A DNA stretch of 64,000 nucleotides from NCBI RefSeq assembly GCF_963678635.1, contig NC_087067.1, positions 55,364,456-55,428,455 of the forward strand, given 5' to 3'. The stretch is from Symsagittifera roscoffensis (Eukaryota > Xenacoelomorpha > Acoela > Convolutidae). Positions 55,766 to 64,000 of the stretch are shown here, piece after piece; the first letter of the stretch is position 1; each line of letters starts with the position of its first letter. Under the pieces are notes generated by a model that was not told the DNA's origin, searched no databases, and saw only the letters and a program-made list of their open reading frames with translations. The translations under genes were made by a program, and so were the position numbers.

Positions 55766-57016
55766 AAGGTTTAGGATGACGGATGCAAAAAGGTGTTAAG
55801 TGAATTCTACTTGCTTAAACTGTTAGTCCTTACGATTTTTTGGTTAGCTTAACCTGGGTCTATTTGTTCAGGGTTGGAGAGAAAAGTATATCTATTCCGG
55901 AGAATGATTTTTACTTTCTCGTGACTAGTATAAGCTAAGGTGTTAACCTACTTAATCTTACTTAGGGGTAGTGATTGTGTTCAAGGGTTGGAGAATAGTA
56001 AATCGATCCACAAGGTTCAGGTATAATTAGAACGCGAGTAGTTCGTTAGATACTATTTGAAACTTACTAAGTCTAAGATTTATCCTGGGTCTGGTAAGAG
56101 GGGGGGTCAAGTGAAGGATGAATAACCGAGGTTCTTCACTGTTTATCCTAATTTGAATGATTAGTTTTGTTTAAAAATTTCTATTAGTCTTAGGTCTTTA
56201 GAAAGGGTTGGGTAGTGAATCGACGTTTGAGGTCGTTAGACACTAATTAAGTGGGTGGGGGAGAACAGAGTTGTTCTGTTTGATCCAAGGATAAGCCTTG
56301 ATGATCAAATTTGAAATTTAATTAAGTAGAAAATGATTTAAGATCCAAGGATAAGCCTTGATGATCTGATTTTAAAATTAAGTGAATTTAAGTTTTAATA
56401 AAATTTTAAATTTGTGTAAAGGAAAGATTTAGTGTTTTATGATATTAGTGGGTTTATGATTGCTGTTATGTTTTAGGTGATGAAGCTGGAACAACAGGAT
56501 GATTTATGATTACTAACCATTTATTGTCATGCTACTAATTTTTATTTTTATTTTTCAATAAATATTTTTCAAACATGTTTTGTATATTACTGCAGAGTTT
56601 TAGGAAAACGATCTGAGATCTTTTTATCAATCGTTATTGTATATTATTAATTTTGTTTAGCGCCTGAAATGATTTTGAAGATTAACTTCAAGGTTTTATG
56701 TTTGCAAATGAAAATCTAAATTCATTGCCAGTAGTATTCTAAATATAAAAGTTTGTTCTGGTTTTTGCCTAACTATCATATAGCTATATGGCAAGTTTCT
56801 ACTTTGTCGTATGTCGTCTCTGGTTCGAGGTCTTCTTCCAATTCCGGGTAGTTCTGTTATGGTTCGGAATATTGGCTTTGATCTATTGAGTCGTAGAGAC
56901 ATTTCGATTAAATTATTGTCGTATAACATTTTGTAAATGTTTTTGTCTAATTTCTAATCTATTTTGGTTAATTCTAAGCTATTAAGGTCTTGTTCGAGAC
57001 TTATGGTCGCACCAGA
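55766..57016 (-). other. Element B leader, with PBS-proximal sequence and a direct repeat
   Basis: An untranslated leader of 1.25 kb. A 25 bp direct repeat (GATCCAAGGATAAGCC..., bounded by GATC) occurs at 56282-56306 and 56342-56366, 60 bp apart. A 77-codon minus-strand ORF (56929-56696) near the PBS has no recognisable motif. Confidence 0.5.
56998..57014 (-). promoter_or_regulatory. Primer-binding site of element B
   Basis: Two bases inside the 5' LTR the minus strand reads TGGTGCGACCATAAGTC. The plus strand therefore shows GGTCGCACCA, a tRNA-like 3' end with CCA. The cognate tRNA cannot be named without the host tRNA set. Confidence 0.6.
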
Positions 57017-57426
57017 TGAGTTATGACTGGGGTGTATAACTCATAGAGTAATTTCGGATAGGGTACACCGTCTGCTCGTCACGCTATCTTATTTTCGGCC
57101 GGATAGATTCGTGCAACTTCTTAGTCTAATACCGATCCTAATCTTACTCTTATACTATCTAGTCTCAGGTTGTTTAACTAGTCTCTGCTAGGCTCAATAG
57201 ATCTAGGGTATACTGGTTTATTGCGGCTGCTGAAGTACTCGGGAGAGTCCAACTAATTTCTAAGTTAAATTCAAATCTCTCTGGTGCTGAAATTACAAGT
57301 AACTTCAGCACTTACAAATAAGTGGGTTGTTAGTTAGATGGATCATGATTGGTTAATACTAAATACTTTACATTGGTAAAATATCTAATTTATCCAATCA
57401 TAAAATATAGTTTAGATCAGGTTCCA
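57017..57426 (-). repeat. Element B 5' LTR
   Basis: A 410 bp LTR partnered with 38534-38942 (see that entry). It lies between the leader of element B and the GLDC promoter, with its outer (U3) end facing GLDC, so enhancer or divergent promoter activity could reach the gene. Confidence 0.97.
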
Positions 57427-57430
57427 TGTA
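57427..57430 (+). repeat. Target-site duplication TGTA (right)
   Basis: Copy of 38530-38533 at the right boundary of element B. Confidence 0.85.
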
Positions 57431-57647
57431 GCACGTGACGCCTATATTTGTATATGTTGTGATTTGTTGGTTGATATGTGCTTTATCTGTGTTTCGTTTC
57501 AAAATGGAGGCCGGCATTGTTGAGTTGGTTTGATTGCGAGCAGATTGCGCGGCCAATGATATCTTTACTATTTGAGGTTGTATTGATTGCCAGTGGACTC
57601 ATTCGATCCTCTGCTTTTTATCCTTGAAACTCAAAATACTCTCGCAG
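57431..57647 (+). promoter_or_regulatory. GLDC proximal promoter and 5' UTR
   Basis: It contains a palindromic E-box CACGTG (57432-57437, five bases from the LTR end), a CCAAT box (57553-57557) and no clear TATA box. The upstream ATG at 57504 is in strong context (AAAATGG) and opens a 10-codon uORF (57504-57533, ending TGA). The transcription start is unknown, so the uORF may or may not be in the mRNA. Confidence 0.5.
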
Positions 57648-60600
57648 ATGACTCGTCGTTCACTTCTTACACGTATTGCATTCTCCCCCCTCTCTCGCCA
57701 CAGCAGCAGTGTCAAAAGAAGGGACGTCTCGTCCGCCGCTGTGACCGTCAACGCTGCCAAATCTGCATCTGCGGGGTTTGCCAAGGAGAATGCGGTTGTT
57801 ATCGATTCGGTGGAGGTGTCTAGTTCCAGTGTAGTTGTGGATAGGCCAACAGCTGCTGATCACCACCCGGACAGTTTCGTGGACAGACACATTGGACCAC
57901 GCAGTGAGGACATCGAAAAGATGCTGCAAACACTCGATGTCAAAGTATGTCTTATGATTAAACATGTGAACTATTTGGAGTGAGAGAAAACTATCATGCC
58001 GATATTCGATTCTTTTTCTACTCAAGTTTAAATAGCCTGCTCAGTCATTGAACAGTTTTCCATTAAGCTGATCTGAAAAGCTGGTATGAACTTTTTGTGT
58101 GCACAGTCCTGATTGGGTTTAGAGTTTGGACGAAGTTATGGACTTGACTATTCCCAGATCCATTCGGAGGGAGTTCCAGATGCAGATGCCGGAGCCACTC
58201 AGTAAGTCCAAAATGCATCACCAGATACACTCGTTTAGAGTGTAGTACTTGTCATATCAATTGATAATGACGTTTGTGATGGTTGGTTAGGCGAGCAGGA
58301 GTTGGCCGTGCGTGCACGTGTATTGTCCCTGGAGAACGAGGCCAAAGACTTCAGCAGCTACATCGGCATGGGCTACTACAATACCATCACGCCCACAGTC
58401 ATCCAGCGGAACCTGATGGAGAACCCTGGATGGTACACGCAGTACACGCCCTACCAGCCGGAGATCAGCCAGGGCAGACTGGAGAGTCTGCTCAACTGGC
58501 AGACAATGGTGCAGGACCTCACCGCCCTCCCAGTGGCCAATGCCAGTCTGCTGGACGAGGCCACAGCAGCCGCAGAGGCACTGGGAATGGCACTCAAGTA
58601 AGCATCAGTTGATCTTATTGCAAACCGCGTGACTCCTCCTTAGACTATTATACTGCAACTGTTTTTGAACCACTGAGATTTGTATGAGTAGTGTGCTCTT
58701 CTTTCAGGGCCCATCCGGACAAGAAGAGGGTGCTGCTGGACCACAAGATGCACCCCCAGACTATCGCAGTTGTCAAAACCAGAGCTAGGTTATAACAATA
58801 CTTGCTGGAATTGCAACTCTAATCATAAGCTTACAGTTTGCATGCGTTATTAAAGCAAATCGGCACCGCGAAACAACCTGGTGATCAAATTTGACTAGTC
58901 AATTGTTTGATGGCTTGTTCGGATGATATAAACACAGCTTTTCCCAATGGAAATAGCATGTATCATTCCAATACTTTTGCATTATTATTTAAACAGCGTG
59001 CTCTCTACATCAGGTTTATTTTTGACTATTTAAATAGCATGAGCTATTTCCGCTTAGATTAAACGCATTCAATGCTGGCTCATTTTTAGCTTCATTCAGG
59101 ACTCGTGTCTCAGTATCATAAGGAATATTTCAATGCATTTGTGCCAGTGTGCAATGAATTGTGGCAGAAAATAGTCGTTTTATGATTTTTAGGTATGATT
59201 TTTAAATCATTATAATATAGTAGGTATGATTTTTAAATTATTATGATGTGGTAAAATTTTAGACAAGCACCGGAGTGTTTTTCGCCAAAGTCCTTTCTGT
59301 ACTACCTGATAAAAAGTTGAAGTAAAATATCTGAAATCAAGAATCCATACCAAGTGGTTTAAGCAAGTGACTCCTTTTGTTCCTTTTCGCCGTTTCTGCT
59401 TATATAGCTTCGCCTCTGCCAGTTGGTCTTGTATTTACACAAGCAAACGCTTCTGTTAGACTACGAATTTTTTTTCCCGTATAACTCGCATGAATCAGTT
59501 CTCAACTTAAATGACCAGTTCAAGTTAATGTATTCGGCTATTGTTCTGATTACCCTTGCGATAAGCAATTGTATTGCAATCGGGTACTTGACCTTTTCCC
59601 GTAAAGTGCTTTGGTCTTAGAATGGTTGAAATGGTAACCATTTCAATAACGCAACGATTAATGTAGTGTTCAGTAGTTGCATATTAGGTATTTTCTTTGA
59701 ATGCCTGTTTAGAGTTTTTTATGCGATTTTTTTCTGTGCCGAAAATTTTCGGTATAATTTCGGCGCTGGAAGAGGTCGGCTTATTTTCCGAATGTTTTTT
59801 TTTTTCGAATAACTTTATTTTCTATTATATGGGAGTGATTGAACACTTGAAATGAAATTGTGGAAAACTTTATATCCACCTCCTAAACTCTAAGAATAAA
59901 GTGAAAAATTTTAAATGAAAAGGTTTTCTTTTGTTTTTTAACAAGTATAAAAAATGTTAAAATTTTTTGTTCTTGATTGTTTGATCGGCTGTATTGATAG
60001 TATCATTTTTGGCTCATATAAACTATCTCGTTACTTTTTGCACATTTTTTTGAGTTTTTCAATATTTGATGTTTACCATTGCGATAAGCAAGGGTATTGC
60101 AACCGGGTACTAGATTTTTTTCTCGTAAATAACTTTGGGCACAGGGATCTTCACTTCTAGAGGATCTTCATTTCTAGAGGAAAATACCTAAGTAGTGTCT
60201 TCCTCTAGAAGATACTTAAGTAGAAACGAGTTCAAACTCGTTGCTGGTTGTAATTGTCTTATCAAAAAAAATATATTTTTTTTCGGGGTCGTGGTTTTCG
60301 TCCAGTTTCTGTCGGATTTTTTTCCGTTTTTTAAACGCCATTTTTTATCTGGAAGGCTTTAAATTGGTTTACTTTTTGAAGCAGGGGTTTTGTTTAAACA
60401 GTGTTTACTATAAGAGCTCCCCATTCTGGTGGAACTTGGGAAGACGCCCTAAAGAGCATGAAGAAACACGTTAGAAAAGTCATGGGAATTCAGCATTTTG
60501 TGTGCAATTGCCATTCAAGTCAGAAAGTGAATTGGGTGACAGTCTCACCCTAGCACAACACAGATTCAGTTATCTGCAACCTAAACTGGACTAGAATCCT

Positions 60601-63600
60601 GCGCTCAAGTGACGCTATGTAAAATTCATTGACGAATTTATGACTATAGGGCTTATAGAAGAGGTCCCAAAAAACGAACAAGATAATCATCATTATTATG
60701 TACCGCATCATTGCGTCTCTAAAAAAGATTCGACAACCATCCACGAAACTTCGTGTTGTATTTGATTTCGTGTTTTATTTTACTTCCAATGTACAATCGT
60801 TAAATGATAACTTGATGGTACGATCAACTGTTCTTGATGACATCCTTACTCAATTATCGTGAGATTTAGTTTTTTTTCTAATCGCATTGTCTGCTAACAT
60901 TGCGAAACTGTATCGTCAAGTTGCCCTGGAAAGAAAATCAAAGGTTTTTCATCGAGTTTTCTGGCGACCCGACAACTATGGTGAAATCAAACACCTGAGA
61001 GTGACGCGTGTCACATGTGGAGTATCCTCATCAGCGTTCCATGCAACAAGATGTCTCAAGGAAATAGCTGATATTTCGCAGAACAATTCTGTAAAGCAAC
61101 GTCATGAACTCCTTCTATGTCGATGACTTTCTCGGAGGAACAAACAACAAAGAAGAAGCAGAACAAATGATAAGAGTTATGCAATAAACTTAACGAGCAT
61201 GGATTTTGTTTGCGAAAGTGAACCTCTAGTGATCGAAAATTAATCGAAAAGCTGTCGGAAGAATAACGAGAAAAATCAGATGTACTAGAACTTTTATCGG
61301 AACGAATACAAAATCATGGCATTAGGAATCACTTGGAAACCGAATAAGGATATATTATGTTTTTCCACCTCATTGCCTGAAGTGCAACTGCTAACAAAGA
61401 GAACTCTCTTGTCAACTACTTCAAAGCTATTTGACCCGCTGGGATGGTTGGCGCCTTCCATCATCAACTTCAAATGCCTCATGCTTCAGCTCTGGCATTT
61501 GATCGGGACGTAGAAGCTTCTCAAGAAATTAAGAAAATTTTGATTGAACTAATTCGGACTTTACCAGAACTGCTAAAATTGAAGCTTCCAAGACCATCAA
61601 GTGCAAATGAGATGAACGAATTTCAACTGCATGTCTTCTGTGATGCCTCAGAAAAGGCATATACAGCAGCAATATATGCAAAAATAACTGATGATGAGAA
61701 TCAACGCTATTCATATCTGCTGTCATCGAAAACAAAGATTACCCCGATTAAAGCAATCGCAATTCCCAAATAAGAGCTTTGTGGTGCAAGTTTAGCAGCT
61801 AAACTTCTTAAATCAGCTCATCAAATATTGGAAAAAAAAAACAAAACTCAATATAACTTTCCAGGCATGGGCCGATTCAACTTTAGTTTTGTAATGGCTT
61901 TCACAACTACCCAGAATGTGAAATGCATTTGTAGCAAATCGTGTTTCACCAATGCAAGAAGTCTTGCTATAAACTCGTGGAAACATGTTCCTAACAAATC
62001 AAATCCTGCAGAATTAGCCTTTTGAACAAATAGAGGCGGAATGTTGAGACTGAAAAAGATTAACTAATGCTATGTTGAACTGATTTATTCAATGAACTGA
62101 ATGACTTTATTAAAAACCGCAATGAAGTAAAATCAACTGACTTCTATCTTCAATGCACGAACGATTCACAGCTTTTGTCATCTTTGTAAGGTTTCAGTCA
62201 CTTACTAAGAAAGTTAGCTCTCCCAGATTTGTACCATTCACAAGTTACTCTTTTTTGAAGCCATGCTAGAGTGAAGCATACGTGGAACATGAGTGGGTCT
62301 TGTGTGTTTAGTGGGTTTGGGGTGACCGTGGAGTTGGGGGATGTGATGGGGAAGGGGGAGGAGGAGGAGGAGATAGAGAGGGGGTTGTTTTGTGCAGTCA
62401 TGTTCCAGTACCCTGACACAGAGGGCGCCATCAGAGACTACTCTAAACTCACCCACAAGTGCACACAGGCAAAGGTCACTCCAATTAAATCGTTAAATCG
62501 ACAACTACTCAGTAGACTAAGTACACTTCACTTCTTTTGTAATTATCAGCACTTGAGCAACAGTCGAAAAATCGCCCCACCCCTCTTCCTTTTGTTATCG
62601 CTTTTTGGTTAACATTTTAGAACTTTTGTCTTCTGCTGTGTTTTGCAAAATGTCGGCGGTCTTAAGTTTTGCTAAATCTCATTGATAGCTAGCTACTGCA
62701 TGTACACGTTTGACCTTCGAATTTTTACCCAAGTACATTGAACTTCACGTGAACAAATACTGTGAACTCTGAGCCCTTGTTGTGATAAATTCGTCGTTTA
62801 CAAAATGAGTTTGATCGAAAACAAAAGGTAGAATTTGGACTTTGAGTTAAGAGTTGAACTCCAACTAACTTCTTCCAGACTGCGATTGAATGTGGTCAAA
62901 ATCTGAATACTTCTGCATGTTTACAGTGCAAACTAATGACTGGTATCTGCAGGTCACAGTGAATAAAACACGGCCTCTCTTCGCCGATTTGGTAACTCGG
63001 CTACTGTTCTTCAAAAGAGTCGCAGGAGATGTCATGATTATATCCTTGTTCATTCCCTCGTACATAGTAGATGGAATTATTTTTTCTTTGTTTTTGCTTC
63101 AGACGCTATCCGTGTGTGCCACTGATCTGCTGGCCCTGAGCCAATTGCGTGCGCCGGGCGAGTTCGGGTGTGATGTGGCCCTGGGGTCTGCCCAGAGATT
63201 CGGAGTCCCGCTGGGCTATGGGGGTCCACATGCAGCCTTCTTCGCCTGTTCGGAGGAACACCTCAGGAGACTGCCTGGAAGACTAGTGGGAGTGTCCATG
63301 TTCGTCAATGTCATCTCATCCCATTATTTCAATTGAATATCAAATCACGAATTTATTGCCCTGAATTACATAGGAATTGTGTTTTTTTTTACAGAATAGT
63401 TTTGTTATAAAAACCAATTTAATAATTTGAAGCAAGTGACTCATGGTACTTGGGATCTTTGGTTTGGCATTCTTGTCACCTGTTTCTAAGCATATGTATG
63501 TTGGAGTGTATGTGTGTGTTGTTTGTTTAGTGACTCGAGTGGCAATCGGGCTCTGAGGCTGACTCTGACCACCAGGGAACAACACATTAGGAGGGACAAG

Positions 63601-64000
63601 GCCACCAGCAACATATGCACTGCACAGGTCATCCTTTTTCTCTCTTAAAATGAGTTGCGATGCATGTTTAAACGATAAATTAAAAAAACCACTCAATCAT
63701 CATTTTCAGAAGTTTGGTTGTTATTTTTAATCCGTTTTCTTGTGTGCTGCAGGCGCTGCTGGCGAATATTGCGTCCATGTATGCCATCTACCACGGTCCA
63801 AAGGGGATCCGAGATATCGCCCAGATGGTGCACCACTACACACGTGCACTGTCTGTTGGGGTGGGGGCCAGTGGACACTTCAGAGTGGTCAATGAGACAT
63901 TCTTCGACACACTGACCATCGATTTGGGGCAGAGGAAGGGGGAGATTATGGAGAGGGCTCAGCAGAGGAAACACAACTTCAGAAACATGGATAACAACAA
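57648..64000 (+). CDS. GLDC: Glycine decarboxylase (glycine cleavage system P-protein), N-terminal half, 8 exons
   Basis: Mitochondrial PLP enzyme that decarboxylates glycine and passes the aminomethyl group to lipoylated H-protein. Exons: 57648-57944, 58123-58201, 58291-58597, 58708-58788, 62312-62474, 63103-63299, 63531-63627, 63753-beyond 64000. All phases join without a stop, giving 489 codons. The start [17 protein letters not shown] is a typical basic, Ser-rich presequence. Conserved blocks: FVDRHIGPR (exon 1), [27 protein letters not shown] and [15 protein letters not shown] (exon 3), HPQTIAVV (exon 4), MFQYPDTEG (exon 5), VCATDLLAL and [17 protein letters not shown] (exon 6), [21 protein letters not shown] across exon 7. 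The PLP lysine lies in the missing C-terminal half. The exon 6 donor (AT|GTTCGT) is weak. Exon 5 has an acidic KGEEEEEIE insertion. Confidence 0.95.
58789..60488. other. GLDC intron 4, 5' part: AT-rich with a dispersed repeat pair
   Basis: No coding sequence. Related 50 bp blocks around GCGATAAGCAA...GTATTGCAA...CGGGTACT occur at 59556-59606 and 60079-60130. A hairpin-forming pair TTCTAGAGGAA/TTCCTCTAGAA lies at about 60172-60210. Confidence 0.6.
60489..62035 (+). pseudogene. BEL/Pao pol remnant in GLDC intron 4
   Basis: Plus-strand pieces in several frames appear in BEL/Pao order. A pre-RT block ([19 protein letters not shown]) is followed by [15 protein letters not shown] sequence includes [12 protein letters not shown] and [11 protein letters not shown]-type reading near 61100-61140. 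The connection block has [15 protein letters not shown] and [20 protein letters not shown]. RNase H begins [19 protein letters not shown] and continues to the ELCGAS-type motif after a stop near 61771. It is heavily frameshifted. It sits in the same orientation as GLDC and is removed with the intron. Confidence 0.85.

Larger units (their letters stand above)
38534..57426 (-). mobile_element. Element B: 18.9 kb Ty3/gypsy-type LTR retroelement with Env-like and accessory ORFs
   Basis: It is bounded by nearly identical LTRs and a 4 bp TGTA duplication. Order on the minus strand: 5' LTR, PBS, 1.25 kb leader, ORF1, ORF2, gag-pol, integrase, gap, membrane ORF, Pro/Ser/Thr-rich ORF, signal-peptide ORF, Env-like ORF, orphan ORF, 1.6 kb 3' region, 3' LTR. 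RT before RNase H before integrase, the DD35E core and the YLDD site place it in the Ty3/gypsy/errantivirus-like range. It is much longer than typical gypsy elements (5-8 kb). Lesions: a frameshift at the end of RNase H, TGA at 49077 in pol, TGA at 45334 in the Pro-rich ORF, and a one-base frame break between the two Env-like ORFs. It inserted about 220 bp upstream of the GLDC start codon. Confidence 0.93.

Noticed and set aside
62469-62470. GC-AG intron donor at the end of GLDC exon 5
   Set aside because: A normal GT donor six bases later (AAAG|GTCACT) keeps the frame and gives the expected exon length.

Overview
The window looks like nuclear DNA from an invertebrate animal; I cannot name the species. 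The one clear host gene, at the right edge, is the 5' half of GLDC (mitochondrial glycine decarboxylase, P-protein). It has a mitochondrial-type N-terminus and eight exons separated by GT-AG introns. Almost everything to its left is transposable-element DNA, nearly all read on the minus strand.

Layout. (1) Positions 1-8831, minus: a badly broken, very long coding region of unknown function. It has a coiled coil and an SGNH/GDSL-hydrolase-like domain near its N-terminus and runs off the left edge. (2) 9361-18213, possibly to 20523, minus: a decayed Ty3/gypsy-type gag-pol (element A). Its order is gag, zinc knuckles, protease, RT, RNase H, acidic linker, integrase, a post-integrase tail and a macrodomain-like C-terminus. 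A 1.8 kb minisatellite of 14 bp units (18457-20340) lies at its 5' side. (3) 20.5-38.5 kb: a graveyard of retroelement debris, comprising a restriction-endonuclease-like retroelement tail, a CR1/Jockey-like RT inside a perfect 30 bp duplication, two nested MITE-like elements, a second LINE split by an LTR-element remnant, a tRNA-like/SINE head and a Ty1/copia remnant. (4) 38534-57426, minus: a nearly complete 18.9 kb LTR retroelement (element B). Its 409/410 bp LTRs are almost identical and it is flanked by a 4 bp TGTA duplication. It carries at least eight reading frames: two small 5' ORFs, gag-pol, an integrase block, a short membrane ORF, a Met-less Pro/Ser/Thr-rich ORF, a signal-peptide ORF, an Env-like membrane ORF and a 601-residue orphan. 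(5) 57427-64000, plus: GLDC promoter and exons 1-8; intron 4 holds a degenerate BEL/Pao fragment.

How the parts relate. Element B inserted about 220 bp upstream of the GLDC start codon, immediately beside a CACGTG E-box, so the two are transcribed divergently. Its LTRs differ by only one substitution and one single-base indel, which implies a recent insertion. Yet its coding regions carry an apparent frameshift in pol, a frame break between the two Env-like ORFs and two in-frame TGA codons. Element A and the 1-8831 unit are older and riddled with stops and frameshifts.

The candidates for undescribed biology are the SGNH-containing giant ORF next to a macrodomain-tailed gypsy pol, and the overlapping multi-ORF 3' half of element B with its Env-like pair and orphan proteins.
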